A stretch of 64,000 nt of DNA from Saccharopolyspora kobensis (lineage in GTDB: Bacteria > Actinomycetota > Actinomycetes > Mycobacteriales > Pseudonocardiaceae), in contig NZ_FNVB01000008.1 in NCBI RefSeq assembly GCF_900108315.1, forward strand, positions 173,537 to 237,536, given 5' to 3'. Numbering within the stretch: position 1 is the first letter of the stretch; the number at the start of each line of letters is the position of its first letter. The position numbers were made by a program, and so were the translations under genes. Positions 17,414-26,173 of this stretch are shown in pieces. A model generated the notes under the pieces. It made no database searches and was not told the DNA's origin. It saw only the letters and a program-made list of their open reading frames with translations.

Positions 17414-17935
17414 TCAGCTCCCGACGGTGCTGTGCCAGTATGCGGCGTCCTCGCTGCTCTGCTTGATGATCCGGTCGGGCGCGGGCGGCGCCGGCCAGAA
17501 CTGGAGCAGGTAGCGGTCCACCAGCGGATCCTCGACCGCCCTGGTGTCCAGGTCGTTCGCCTCGTCCATCCGAACCGCGTGGTAGCGGACCCGGTACTCG
17601 AATCCGTCCAGGTCGAGCGGCCAGCTGCCCTCCCCGCCCCAGCAGACGAGCGCGACATCGCCCAGCGGCTGGTACGAGGCCTCGACTATCTCCTCCCAGG
17701 TGTCGTCGACCGGTGGGGCCTGTTCGTGGAGTTCGACGGTGAAGCCGACTTCTCCCGTGTGCAGGCCGGTGATCAGGAACAGCCCGCCGCGCTCAGCCGC
17801 GCCGAGCAAGCCGTTGCGCTGTCCGGCGAAGGATTCCTGCAGGTCCAGGTGCCGACCTCCGCTCTCGACGTATATCTGCCCGTAGTGGACCCACACCTCG
17901 CCGTCGAACAGTTTTCTCGACATGGCCGCGATCAT
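17414..17935 (-). CDS. Hypothetical protein (173 aa)
   Basis: The frame runs from ATG at 17935 (MIAAMSRKLF) to 17414; the inner ATG at 17923 is an alternative. The protein is acidic, rich in Trp and Tyr, with no membrane segment: VWVHYGQIYVESGG, LFLITGLHTGEVGFTVELHE, then FEYRVRYHAVRMDEAND. It has the look of a single-domain beta-sandwich protein, like many actinomycete immunity-type or DUF proteins, but no family can be named. It shares the terminator region with the amidase gene in convergent orientation. Upstream lies about 1 kb without a convincing gene. Confidence 0.65.
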   Translation of the reverse strand: MIAAMSRKLFDGEVWVHYGQIYVESGGRHLDLQESFAGQRNGLLGAAERGGLFLITGLHTGEVGFTVELHEQAPPVDDTWEEIVEASYQPLGDVALVCWGGEGSWPLDLDGFEYRVRYHAVRMDEANDLDTRAVEDPLVDRYLLQFWPAPPAPDRIIKQSSEDAAYWHSTVGS

Positions 17936-18925
17936 CGCCCAGACCCCTGACGCTCGTTGACGGCGTTGGAGTGGTCGATGCCTTTGTCCGGCTTCGTCGC
18001 GTTCGGCGGGTGTGGTTGTTGGCGGGTGCGGGGTTGCCGCGCCGTGCGGGCTGGCGGTTTCGCCCTCTAGCCCTGGCTGTCGAGCGACCAGGCTCGGCCA
18101 TCGCATCAGCACGGTGAGTCCTATTAGGACTGAGCAGGTTTCACGTCTCCGTCTCGGTCAATGCCAACGACACGCCGATCTTTCCCCGACCACTTATGTG
18201 GATTTATGTTGCGAGGTAAGAGTTTTCGCGTTCGGCGGGTGTTGTGATCACCTGATCGTGGGACGATTATTCGCTCGAAACCACGTTCGATCCTTGGCAG
18301 AATTTGATGCATGACACCGCTGAAACCAAAACCCGCAATCCCAACCCAACGGAGAAGAGGAAGGCCACCGATGATGAACCAGCCCACCGCCGCCCAGCCC
18401 GGAACCGCCAGCACCACCACGCCCCACCGCCACTCCCGCGCAAGCCGCCAGCCCGCACACCACGGCAACCCGGCACCCAACCTTGCGGTGGCGGAGGTAC
18501 CCACCACTCAACCTGAAGCTGTCCCGGCCACCCAACCTCCGCGACCCGCCAGAGGCAAACGGGGTCCGTTCCATACCGGGTCTTCCTCGTGATCTAGAAC
18601 CAAACGCGGCTGCGGGACCGACGTCAAGCCTCCCGCCCCGAAGGAGCGGCTACCAGGACGATCTGGGCATCCCGGCCACAGCTCCACAACTCCCAAACCA
18701 CGGGGATGACCACCGCCACGACACAACGACATCAGAACCGCGCACCTTGAAAACTCAAGAGTGGAAACCAAAGAGCCGCCCGGCTTCCCGAACTCCGGCC
18801 CGAACCGCCCCGCAAGCCTCCGGGACTCAACCTCCCGTTGCTTGCAGCGACCAAGGACCCGGAGTGAACGCGTCGTAAGCGGCGCTGGTAACCGGCCCAC
18901 CAGCGCCGCTCACAACGCGGAACGA
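17936..18925. other. Gene-poor 990-bp stretch with a palindrome
   Basis: No reading frame here has convincing coding features; the longest ones encode Pro/Ala/Thr/His-rich low-complexity peptides. It contains the palindrome AGTCCTATTAGGACT (18117-18131) and an imperfect inverted repeat (see next entry). Base composition is visibly less GC-rich than in neighbouring genes. It borders the auxin catabolic island and may be a junction or decayed sequence. Confidence 0.5.
18019..18480. repeat. Imperfect inverted repeat about 40 bp, arms 380 nt apart
   Basis: The reverse complement of 18019-18060 matches 18441-18480 at roughly 36 of 42 positions; the shared core is CCGCCAGCCCGCAC. Neither arm extends clearly further. 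It could be the ends of a small decayed element. Confidence 0.45.
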
Positions 18926-19861
18926 TCAGTACAGCTCGATCACGAGCTTGTCGGTCAGCGCCCGCGAAACGCAAAGGGCCATCTGATCCCCGGCTGCTTT
19001 GTCCGAACCGGACAGACAGTTGTCGCGGTGGTCGGGAACGCCGTCGAGGACACCCGACACGCACGAGCCGCAAATGCCCTCCTCGCAGGACTTCGCCACG
19101 TCGATACCGCCCTCTTCCAGCACCGAGAGGATCGAGCGGTCGGCCGGGACCTCGAATACCTCCCCGGTGTCGAGCTCCACCGTGAACGGCGCATCCGCGC
19201 TGGTATCGACCTCGGTGGCGGTGAAGTGCTCGACGTGCACGTGGTCCGCGCCGACCGCAGGCGCGAACGCCTCGGTCACCTGGTCCATGAACCCCTCGGG
19301 CCCACAGGTGTAGACGTGCGCGGCCGGAGTCAGCTCCGCGGCGATCCCGGCGAACAGGGCCGGTTTTTCGGCACGGGGCACACCGAGGTGCACGTGGGCG
19401 CCGAACTCGCTTTCGAGCAGGTCGACGAAGGCCGCCTCGGCCCGGGAACGGGCGAAGTAGTGCAGCTCGAAAGCGGCCCCGGTCCGGCGCAGCTCGTGGG
19501 CCATGCTCAGCAGCGGCGTCACACCGATCCCACCGGCGACGAGGACGTGGCGGTCCGCGTCCTCGGCGAGGGCCAGCAGGTTCCGCGGCGGACCGACCTC
19601 CAGGTGGTCACCGACCGCCACAGCGTGCAGCGCGGCCGAACCTCCCCGGGACTCGGGCTCCCGCTTCACCGCGATGAGCAGGGATTTCCGGTCGTCGGGC
19701 GGCCCGCAGAGCGAGTACTGCCGCAGCACTCCGGTCGGGCCGGTGACGTCCACGTGCGCGCCCGCCCGGTGGGCCTCGAAGGGCGCGCCGTCCGCACGGG
19801 CCAGCCGGAGCGCGCGGATCCCGGCGGCCGCCTCAACGATCTCGACGACCTCGACCTTCAT
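18926..19861 (-). CDS. iacF: Ring-hydroxylating dioxygenase reductase, IacF-like
   Basis: The protein has 311 residues in the phthalate dioxygenase reductase plan: an FMN/FAD-binding barrel (QYSLCGPPDDRKSLLIAVKR), an NAD(P) domain (LVAGGIGVTPLLSMAHEL, YTCGPEGFMDQV) and a C-terminal plant-type 2Fe-2S ferredoxin with C259-x4-C264-x2-C267-x29-C297. It passes electrons from NAD(P)H to the Rieske oxygenase encoded by iacCD upstream. ATG at 19861 follows GGGAG and lies 12 nt past the iacE stop. It is the last gene of the minus-strand operon. The fold also serves other Rieske systems; the iac assignment rests on the neighbours. Confidence 0.82.
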   Translation of the reverse strand: MKVEVVEIVEAAAGIRALRLARADGAPFEAHRAGAHVDVTGPTGVLRQYSLCGPPDDRKSLLIAVKREPESRGGSAALHAVAVGDHLEVGPPRNLLALAEDADRHVLVAGGIGVTPLLSMAHELRRTGAAFELHYFARSRAEAAFVDLLESEFGAHVHLGVPRAEKPALFAGIAAELTPAAHVYTCGPEGFMDQVTEAFAPAVGADHVHVEHFTATEVDTSADAPFTVELDTGEVFEVPADRSILSVLEEGGIDVAKSCEEGICGSCVSGVLDGVPDHRDNCLSGSDKAAGDQMALCVSRALTDKLVIELY

Positions 19862-19872
19862 CGCAACTCCCA

Positions 19873-20613
19873 TCAGCGCAGGTAGAGACCGCCGTTGGCG
19901 TCCCAGCAGGCACCGGTGACCGAGGCGGCGTCGGGCGAGACCAGCAGCGCCACCATCCGGGCGATGAACGCCGGATCGCCGAGCCTGCCGACCGGGATGT
20001 TCGCCGTGAAACCCTCCAGCGCCTCCTCGCCGACGATCGACCGCACCATCGGGCTGTCCAACGGTCCTGGCGACACCGCGTTGACGGTGACCCCGCGCGG
20101 TGCGAGCTCGCGGGCGAAGACCTTGGTCGCGGACATGATCGCGCCCTTGGAAGACGCGTAGTGGCCGCCAGTCGCGGTGCCGCCGTTCTGCCCGGCCAGC
20201 GAGGCCATGTTGACGATCCGGCCGTAGCCCTTCTCGGCGAAGTGCGCGCCGAAGACCTGGCAGGCCGTGAAGGTGCCGGTGAAGTTGACCGCCAGCACGG
20301 CGTCGAGCTCCTCCGGCGTGATCTCCAGCAGCGGCTTCGCCTGCGTGCGGGCGGCGTTGTTGACCAGCACGTGCACCTCGCCGAAGTCGGCGACCACGTC
20401 GGCCAGCAGCTGCTGCAGCGCCGCGCGGTCGCTGACGTCCACGCGGTAGCCGCGTGCGGTGGCACCGGTGCTGTCCAACTCGGCCGTCAGCGACGCGGCA
20501 TCGGCCACATCGGCCACTGCGACGCGGTAGCCGTCGGCGTGCAGGCGGCGGACGATGAACTCGCCCAGTCCGCTCGCCCCGCCGGTCACCACCGCGACCT
20601 GCGCCGCGCTCAC
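19873..20613 (-). CDS. iacE: Short-chain dehydrogenase, IacE-like
   Basis: The protein has 246 residues. The cofactor motif is TGGASGLG (about 10-17), with NNAA at about 86-89 and a YASSK catalytic motif. In characterised auxin degraders IacE acts with IacA to give 3-hydroxy-2-oxindole-3-acetic acid. The GTG start at 20613 overlaps the stop of iacD (GTGA), so translation is coupled. Position 5 in a six-gene operon supports the call; sequence alone would only give SDR. Confidence 0.78.
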   Translation of the reverse strand: MSAAQVAVVTGGASGLGEFIVRRLHADGYRVAVADVADAASLTAELDSTGATARGYRVDVSDRAALQQLLADVVADFGEVHVLVNNAARTQAKPLLEITPEELDAVLAVNFTGTFTACQVFGAHFAEKGYGRIVNMASLAGQNGGTATGGHYASSKGAIMSATKVFARELAPRGVTVNAVSPGPLDSPMVRSIVGEEALEGFTANIPVGRLGDPAFIARMVALLVSPDAASVTGACWDANGGLYLR

Positions 20614-21113
20614 AGCAGGAATCCCGCGGCGGGCACGGCTTCTTCGCTGTCCACCAACCGCACGACCTTCTGCGCGATGCGGTCCTCGCCGGCCTCCGAG
20701 AGCCGGATCCGGTGCACCACGTCGCCGGCCCAGATGTCGTGGCGGCCGCGCTTGTAGGCGATGAGGATCTGCGCCGACCGCAGCACGACTTCGTCGTCGG
20801 CCACCGACTCCGGCACGAAGCGGGACACCGTGCGCACCGTGCGGGCGGCGTCCACCGCCGCGATCGCGTAGCCCTCGATCATGCGGGTCACGCGCATCTG
20901 CCGCATGCGGGCGTCGTCGTAGACCATGTTCAGCGTGTTCGCGAAGTCCTCGGTGTGCGGGTCGATCGGGATGATGTAGAGCCCGTCGTCCGCGTAGAGG
21001 CCGTTCCAGGCGGTGTAGTCCTTGCGGTCGAGCAGCTCGGCCTCTCGCCAGATCAGCTCGATCGCCCGGACGACGCGGGGATCGGTCGTCGACAGCATGG
21101 TCGCGTCAGTCAT
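20610..21113 (-). CDS. iacD: Rieske dioxygenase beta subunit, IacD-like
   Basis: The protein has 167 residues of the ring-hydroxylating dioxygenase small-subunit family (cystatin-like fold): RAIELIWREAELLDRKDYTA, YADDGLYIIPI, DARMRQMRVTRM and IAYKRGRHDIWAGDVVHRIR. It structures the alpha3beta3 oxygenase and has no metal ligands. Its ATG at 21113 lies inside the end of iacC (8 nt overlap), and its stop overlaps iacE. The tight overlaps fit stoichiometric production of the two subunits. Confidence 0.87.
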   Translation of the reverse strand: MTDATMLSTTDPRVVRAIELIWREAELLDRKDYTAWNGLYADDGLYIIPIDPHTEDFANTLNMVYDDARMRQMRVTRMIEGYAIAAVDAARTVRTVSRFVPESVADDEVVLRSAQILIAYKRGRHDIWAGDVVHRIRLSEAGEDRIAQKVVRLVDSEEAVPAAGFLL

Positions 21114-22377
21114 CGCCCATCATCTCCTTCCACTTGCCGTAGGCCGCGCGCATCCCGGTCTCGTCGGTGACGTGCGCGGTCGGCCAGCCCTCAGCACTGC
21201 GCGTCTCGCGACCGATGCCGCGGTTGACCAGGATCGGCATCTCCGGTGCGCCCTGCGCGCCGCGCTGCACCCGGTCCCAGCCCTCGGCGTCGTCCGGCGT
21301 GCCGAAGCCGAACGGGCCCTGGAAGTGCTCGTGGATGCGCAGCCGCTCGCGGTTGACGGCGTCGACCTCGGGCGGGCCGTCCGGGCCGATCGCAACGTGC
21401 TCGATCCAGGTCTCGTCGACCGCGACCGGGCGCAGCACCCGGAAGAACGCCGAGGACATCGAGACGTTCGGGAACAGGTTGAGGTTGAAGCCGGTGCCGT
21501 GCATGGCCCGGACCAGCTTGCGCACCTGCGCCTCGTCGAGGGTCTTCGACAGCTCGGCCACGAGGTCGTCGAAGCGGCCCTGGAGCGGTTCGGTGCCGTC
21601 GTCGGCGTCGAGGTCGGAGTGCTCGGGGACCATCTGCATCACGCTGTGCCCGTTGCCGAGGTCGTGGGTGATCGCGGCCGGGTCGGTCATGAACGACATC
21701 ATGTCCGCGGTCTCGGCGTCCACCGACGCCATCCACGACCGGTGCACGATCGGGAAGTGGTAACCGTCGGTGGTGTTCTCCAGCTGGATCTTCCAGTTGC
21801 CGCGGAACTTGAACTGGTGCTTGCCCAGCACCTTGATCGGGTAGCCGCCGCCCTGCTTCATGAACCGGTCGATCCACAGCCGGGCGTCGCCGAGGAACTC
21901 CTCCAGCGGCTCGGCGTCCTCGTTGAACGTCGCGAACACCAGGCCGCCGTAGCTCTCGGTGCGCAGCTTCTTCAACGACAGCTCGGACTTGTCGATGACG
22001 CCCTCGTAGCCGTCCGGGTACGGGATGCCGCGCAGCTGCCCGTTGAGGCCGTAGGACCAGGCGTGGTACGGGCAGGTGAAGCCGTTGGCCTTGCCGCTGG
22101 GCTTCTCGCAGATGCTGGCGCCGCGGTGGCGGCACCGGTTGAGCAGCGTGCGCAGCTCGCCCTTGCGGTCGCGGGTGACGATCACCGGCTGCTTGCCGAC
22201 GTGCGTCGACTTGAAGGTGCCGGGCCCGGGCAGCTCGCTCTCGTGCGCGACCCACACCCAGGTGCGCTCGAAGATCCGGGTCAGCTCCTGGTCGAAGATC
22301 TCCGGGTCGGTGTAGAGGCGGCCGGCGACCCGGTCCCCGGCGGCCAGCCCGGCGGGCGCGGTGGTGTTGTCGGTCAT
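21106..22377 (-). CDS. iacC: Rieske dioxygenase alpha subunit, IacC-like
   Basis: The protein has 423 residues. The Rieske 2Fe-2S cluster is ligated by C82-x-H84 and C102-x2-H105 (CRHRGASIC, TCPYHAWSY). The catalytic mononuclear iron site is D204, H207 and H212 in NTTDGYHFPIVHRSW. In Pseudomonas putida 1290-type pathways IacC/IacD with reductase IacF convert the oxindole intermediate of auxin to catechol. ATG at 22377 (MTDNTTAP) is used. The frame continues upstream only as antisense-like sequence. It sits between iacB and iacD in the operon. Confidence 0.88.
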   Translation of the reverse strand: MTDNTTAPAGLAAGDRVAGRLYTDPEIFDQELTRIFERTWVWVAHESELPGPGTFKSTHVGKQPVIVTRDRKGELRTLLNRCRHRGASICEKPSGKANGFTCPYHAWSYGLNGQLRGIPYPDGYEGVIDKSELSLKKLRTESYGGLVFATFNEDAEPLEEFLGDARLWIDRFMKQGGGYPIKVLGKHQFKFRGNWKIQLENTTDGYHFPIVHRSWMASVDAETADMMSFMTDPAAITHDLGNGHSVMQMVPEHSDLDADDGTEPLQGRFDDLVAELSKTLDEAQVRKLVRAMHGTGFNLNLFPNVSMSSAFFRVLRPVAVDETWIEHVAIGPDGPPEVDAVNRERLRIHEHFQGPFGFGTPDDAEGWDRVQRGAQGAPEMPILVNRGIGRETRSAEGWPTAHVTDETGMRAAYGKWKEMMGDD

Positions 22378-22391
22378 CGGGTTCTCCCTGG

Positions 22392-22772
22392 TCAGTCGGG
22401 CAGCTCGACGTCTTCGCGGACGGTCAGCGCGCGGCCCATCCGGGCCTCGACCCTGGCGAACCGCCACAGCTTGGCGCGGCCGTCGGCGACCTGCGTGGTG
22501 CGGAAGAGGTTGCAGGCGGCCTTCACGGTCTCCTGCGAGTCGACGTCGGCGAGGATGTAGCAGGTCCACGGCCAGCCCTCGGACGGCCCGACCATGTGCG
22601 AGTCGTCGTCCATGTCGCCGATGAAGTCCACCCCGGGCAGCGCCTTGAGCTGGTCCATCATCGAGACGAACGCCTGCCAGACGTCGCCGATCTCGATGCC
22701 GTCGGTGGGCAGGTCGAAGAAGTTCTGGTTGATGCCGATGCAGAACAGCACGCGGAGCGGCTGCGCGGTCAT
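22392..22772 (-). CDS. iacB: IacB-like small protein
   Basis: The protein has 126 residues: LRVLFCIGINQNFFDLPTDG at the N-terminus, DMDDDSHMVGPSEGWPWTCY in the middle and LWRFARVEARMGRALTVRED at the end. It resembles the IacB family, a conserved small protein of auxin gene clusters with no defined catalytic role, perhaps an alpha/beta-barrel dimer. ATG at 22772 follows AAGGAG at 6 nt. It lies 22 nt downstream of iacA and 14 nt before iacC, inside the operon. Its presence is one of the more specific signs that this is an iac locus, as the other genes belong to broad families. Confidence 0.78.
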   Translation of the reverse strand: MTAQPLRVLFCIGINQNFFDLPTDGIEIGDVWQAFVSMMDQLKALPGVDFIGDMDDDSHMVGPSEGWPWTCYILADVDSQETVKAACNLFRTTQVADGRAKLWRFARVEARMGRALTVREDVELPD

Positions 22773-22794
22773 GCGGATCTCCTTCGTCGTGGTG

Positions 22795-23934
22795 TCAGCG
22801 GAAACCTGGGGTGGTGGGCGGCATCCCCATGAGGACCGCGCCTGCCGCGTCGTACATCGACGGGCCGAGGAAGGCGTGCTGCTTCGGGACGAGCGCGTCG
22901 CCGTGCAGCAGCTGCAGCGGGTGCGAGGTGTTGATCGGCGCCGTGCCGGAGATCTCCAGCAGGCGGCCGACGACGTCCGACGACGTCTTGGCCAGGTGCG
23001 CGGAGGCGAGCCGCAGCCGCGCGTTCTGCTCCGCGGTGGCGTCGTCACCGGCCAGGACGGTCTCCCAGACCTCGTTGCTGAGCTCGTAGAACCACGCCCT
23101 GGCCGAGTGCAGCGAGGCCTCGGCACCGGCGATCTCGGTGCGGTAGTAGGCGCGGTCGGCCAGCTTCGGGGCGCCAGTGACCCCGGCGTAGCCGGCACCG
23201 ACCTCCTCGGCGTAGTCGAGCGCCGCGCGCGCCACTCCGGCACCGACGACGGCCAGCACCTGGGAGGCGTAGGCGATCGTCGGGTAGCGGTAGAGCGGTT
23301 CGTCCACAGTGGGCGTTCCACCGCGGATGAAGGTCCATTCGCGCGGGACCTCGACGTCGCGCACCACCAGGTCGAACGAACCGGTTCCGCGCATGCCGAC
23401 GACGTCCCATTCCTGGACGATCTCGACCTGCTCGGGCCGCAGCACCGCGGTCCGCGGTTTGCCACCGGTGCTCTCGTCGCCCGGGATGCCCACGCCGAGC
23501 ACGTCGGCGCCCATGCAGCCGCTGGCGAACTTCCAGCGGCCGTCGACCCGGAACCCGGTCTCGGTCGGCTCGGCGGGCTGGACGGGGAACAGTCCCCCGG
23601 CGAAGGCCACGTCCGGGCCGTTGCGGTAGAGCTCGGCCTGCGTGTCCAGCGGCAGCGCCGCGAGGTACACGAGCGCGGACCCGAAGCTGGCGACCCAGCC
23701 GGTGGAGCCGTCCACGACCGAGATCCGCTCGATGCGCGCCAGGAAGTCGGCGGGGGCGAGCGGTTCGCCGCCGAACCTCGTCGGGGTCGCGGCGCGGTAG
23801 AGCCCCAGCTGCTTGAGCCGGGTGATGAAGTCCTTCGGCACGTAGCGCTGCTCGCGGAACTCGGCACGTCGTTCGGCGAGCTCCGCCAGCACGTCCTCGA
23901 AGCTGACACCGTCGCTCTGGTGGGTGTGCACCAT
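22795..23934 (-). CDS. iacA: Acyl-CoA dehydrogenase-like flavin monooxygenase, IacA-like
   Basis: The protein has 379 residues in the group D flavin monooxygenase plan (acyl-CoA dehydrogenase fold): an N-terminal helical domain (GLYRAATPTRFGGEPLAPAD), a central beta domain (GRWKFASGCMGADVLGVGIP) and a C-terminal helical bundle ending HAFLGPSMYDAAGAVLMG. IacA uses reduced flavin from IacG to hydroxylate the indole ring of auxin as the first step. It opens the minus-strand operon. The promoter region at 23968-24034 carries the motif shared with iacG and catB. ATG at 23934 is divergent from the sensor kinase gene. Confidence 0.8.
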   Translation of the reverse strand: MVHTHQSDGVSFEDVLAELAERRAEFREQRYVPKDFITRLKQLGLYRAATPTRFGGEPLAPADFLARIERISVVDGSTGWVASFGSALVYLAALPLDTQAELYRNGPDVAFAGGLFPVQPAEPTETGFRVDGRWKFASGCMGADVLGVGIPGDESTGGKPRTAVLRPEQVEIVQEWDVVGMRGTGSFDLVVRDVEVPREWTFIRGGTPTVDEPLYRYPTIAYASQVLAVVGAGVARAALDYAEEVGAGYAGVTGAPKLADRAYYRTEIAGAEASLHSARAWFYELSNEVWETVLAGDDATAEQNARLRLASAHLAKTSSDVVGRLLEISGTAPINTSHPLQLLHGDALVPKQHAFLGPSMYDAAGAVLMGMPPTTPGFR

Positions 23935-23967
23935 CTCAGCTCCCTCGTCGTTGCTGGACGGCTCCCG

Positions 23968-24034
23968 ACGTTACGAACGCTGCCACCGCCGCGGGAATTG
24001 GTATTGCCTCTGCCCTCGTAGGGGATTCCTTCAG
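23968..24034 (-). promoter_or_regulatory. iacA promoter with 7-4-7 inverted-repeat regulator box
   Basis: Read on the minus strand: the box CTGAAGGAATCCCCTACG (24034-24017), 13 nt, TACCAATTCCC (24003-23993), 19 nt, and a -10 TAACGT (23973-23968). The box halves CTGAAGG and CGTAGGG are inverted. The box is identical, all 18 bp, to that at 29267-29284. Its centre would be near -64 from the inferred transcription start. The region also serves the divergent kinase gene. Confidence 0.75.
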
Positions 24035-24069
24035 TGCGACCCCCCGCGCACCCGTCTTACGCTGGGCCG

Positions 24070-25527
24070 ATGCAGGCCGACCCGCGCGCGCCCGAGCTGA
24101 CGGCGCAGGACTTCGTGACGATGGCGCACGCCACCCGGATGTGCGTGCTCCTGCACGACGCCGCGACCAAGGACATCCTCTGGGCCAACCCGGCGGCGTG
24201 CGAGATGCTGGAGTGGAGCGTCGCCGAGCTGCGCCCGCTCAAGGCCAACGACATGAGCAGCTCCGCGCAGCAGTACGACCGGGTGATCGGCCGCGCCTGG
24301 CTGCAGGAGGCCGTCGACAAGGGCGCGAGCCGGATCGAGTGGCACTACCGCGCGAAGTCGGGCCGGGTGATCCCGACCGATGCGGTGGCCGTCCGGGTCG
24401 AGCTGGAGCGCGGGCCCGCGGTGCTGGTTCAGTTCCGCGACATAGAGCGCGAGCAGGAGGTCGAGCGGCAGCTGCGGCTGACCACCTCGTGGGTCGATGC
24501 GCTCGCCCACCACACCTCGACCGTGGCGCTGATGCTGGACGCCGCGGGCACCATCCGGTTCGCCACCAACACCGCGCTGCCGCTCATCGGCGCGACCCCG
24601 GGCGAGCCGCTCGGCCCGCTGACCGATCACGCCCGCCTGCGGCTGCGCGGCCGTGTGTCCACATGGGACGAGGTGCTGTCGCGCGCCGATCCGGTCACCT
24701 CGGTCCAGCTGGAGGTCGACCGGCCCGATCAGGAGCGGGTCTGGCTGGAGGGCAGCCTGGAGCGCCTGCAGGAGAGCGACGGGCTGCTGATGATCCTGCA
24801 CGACGTCTCCGAGCGGATCCACGGCCAGGTGCGCCGGGAGCGGGAGATGCACCGGGAGAACTATCTCGCCCGCTACACCGCGATGGGCGACATGGCGATG
24901 GCCATCGCGCACGAGCTCGGCCAGCCGCTGGCCGCGGCGGCCAACTTCCTGGCCGGTTCCCGCGCGGCGGCGCCGGCCGATTCGCGCGTCGGCTACGGCA
25001 TCGACAACGCCGTGCGGCAGATCGAGCGGGCGGCCACCATCGTCAGCTCGGTGCGCGCGTTCGTCGGCCACCTCGAGCACGTGCAGCAGGTCGCCGACCT
25101 CAACGACATCCTGGAGGAGTGCCTGTACTTCGTCGGGTTGCGCGCGGGTCCGGCGGGCGTCGAGGTGCGGGTGGACCGCAGCCCGGAGCCGGTGCTCGTC
25201 CGCTGCGAGCGGGTGCTGACCGGGCAGGTGGTGCTCAACCTGTGCTTCAACGCGATAGACGAGATGGCGGTCTGCGACCCGCAGCGGCGGCAACTGACCG
25301 TCACCACCCGAATCGACGGTGACGCGGGCGTGCTGACCGTCGACGACCTGGGTCGCGGGCTGCGCCACGACCCGTTCGAGCGGACGTTCACCGACAAGGA
25401 GCACGGCAGCGGCATCGGTCTGGCCCTGAGCTACCGGATCATCACCCGCCAGCACGGCGCGATCTGGGGCGAGTCCCGGGACGAAGGCGGCTCCCGCTTC
25501 GGCTTCTCGCTCCCGCTCGCTTCGTAG
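24070..25527 (+). CDS. PAS-domain sensor histidine kinase of the auxin island
   Basis: The protein has 485 residues and no membrane segment. A first PAS domain (about 15-125, MCVLLHDAATKDILWANPAA) and a second (about 145-255, STVALMLDAAGTIRFATNTA) precede a dimerisation domain with the phospho-acceptor H281 in MAMAIAHELGQPLAAAANFL, as in FixL/DctB-type kinases. The ATP-binding domain has NLCFNAID (N box) and a Gly-rich GSGIGLAL. A cytosolic kinase with PAS sensors suggests detection of an intracellular aromatic such as auxin itself. The cognate regulator is probably the FixJ-like protein at 27695. The TAG stop lies inside the iacG regulator box. The start ATG 24070 appears leaderless. Confidence 0.87.
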   Translation: MQADPRAPELTAQDFVTMAHATRMCVLLHDAATKDILWANPAACEMLEWSVAELRPLKANDMSSSAQQYDRVIGRAWLQEAVDKGASRIEWHYRAKSGRVIPTDAVAVRVELERGPAVLVQFRDIEREQEVERQLRLTTSWVDALAHHTSTVALMLDAAGTIRFATNTALPLIGATPGEPLGPLTDHARLRLRGRVSTWDEVLSRADPVTSVQLEVDRPDQERVWLEGSLERLQESDGLLMILHDVSERIHGQVRREREMHRENYLARYTAMGDMAMAIAHELGQPLAAAANFLAGSRAAAPADSRVGYGIDNAVRQIERAATIVSSVRAFVGHLEHVQQVADLNDILEECLYFVGLRAGPAGVEVRVDRSPEPVLVRCERVLTGQVVLNLCFNAIDEMAVCDPQRRQLTVTTRIDGDAGVLTVDDLGRGLRHDPFERTFTDKEHGSGIGLALSYRIITRQHGAIWGESRDEGGSRFGFSLPLAS

Positions 25528-25590
25528 GGGAAATCCTCAGCCGGGCGCGGGGAAGTCTCGATTCCCGGTCGGCGAGCGCGTGCGTAACGT
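25523..25590 (+). promoter_or_regulatory. iacG promoter with regulator box
   Basis: CGTAGGGGAAATCCTCAG (25523-25540) matches the iacA box at 14 of 18 positions and keeps the 7-4-7 symmetry. Then come 15 nt, TCTCGATTCCC (25556-25566), 18 nt and TAACGT (25585-25590). The box overlaps the kinase stop codon. CGTAACGTCGG around the -10 is also found at the iacA -10. Confidence 0.7.
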
Positions 25591-25633
25591 CGGAACGGTG
25601 CCGGAAACCGCCGTCCTGCCCCCTGGAGGAATC

Positions 25634-26146
25634 GTGCCCGAGCTGACCCCGGCCCAACGCGACTTCCGCGCCGCGATGGCGAACCTCTCCGCCGCCGTCA
25701 ACGTCGTGACCACCGACGGCGAGCACGGGCTCGCCGGGATGACCGTCAGCGCGGCCTGCTCGGTGACCGACTCGCCGCCGACCGTCCTGGTGTGCGTCAA
25801 CCGCTCCAGCCGGTCCCACGACGTCCTGGTCGCCAACGGCCGGATCTGCGTCAACGTGCTCGGCGCCGAGCAGGAGGACCTGGCGATGCACTTCGCCGGG
25901 GCCACGAAGGTGCCGACCGCGCAGCGCTTCACCGAGGACTGCTGGGACCTGGAATCCGAGGGCGTCCCGGTGCTGCGCGACGCGCCCGCCTCGCTCATCG
26001 GCCGGATCATCGCCGAGCGGGCCCAGGGCTCGCACTCGGTGATGTTCGTCGAGGTGGACAAGGTGATGACCCGCGAGGACAGCGGCGCGCTGGTCTACTT
26101 CCAACGCCGGTTCCACAGCCTGACCGCCCCGCCCCTCAGCGCCTGA
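25634..26146 (+). CDS. iacG: Flavin reductase, IacG-like
   Basis: The protein has 170 residues of the flavin reductase-like, FMN-binding split barrel family: FRAAMANLSAAVNVVTTDGE, GLAGMTVSAACSVTDSPPTV, RICVNVLGAEQEDLAMHFAG and the C-terminal YFQRRFHSL. It supplies reduced flavin to the IacA monooxygenase. GTG at 25634 follows GGAGG at 6 nt and is preferred over GTG 25580, which would place the -10 box inside the gene. It is first of a three-gene plus-strand operon under its own copy of the regulator box. Confidence 0.85.
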   Translation: MPELTPAQRDFRAAMANLSAAVNVVTTDGEHGLAGMTVSAACSVTDSPPTVLVCVNRSSRSHDVLVANGRICVNVLGAEQEDLAMHFAGATKVPTAQRFTEDCWDLESEGVPVLRDAPASLIGRIIAERAQGSHSVMFVEVDKVMTREDSGALVYFQRRFHSLTAPPLSA

Positions 26147-26173
26147 GCCCGCTCGCGGAAAGGAGCTCGCCGG

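Noticed and set aside
18311..18592. 93-codon frame rich in Pro, Thr and His
   Set aside because: Low complexity, overlaps an inverted-repeat arm and has competing frames on both strands; treated as non-coding.
18926..23934. Alternative reading of the operon as an anthranilate or benzoate dioxygenase system
   Set aside because: The acyl-CoA dehydrogenase-like monooxygenase, IacB-like protein, flavin reductase and amidase would be unexplained; they fit the iac set better.
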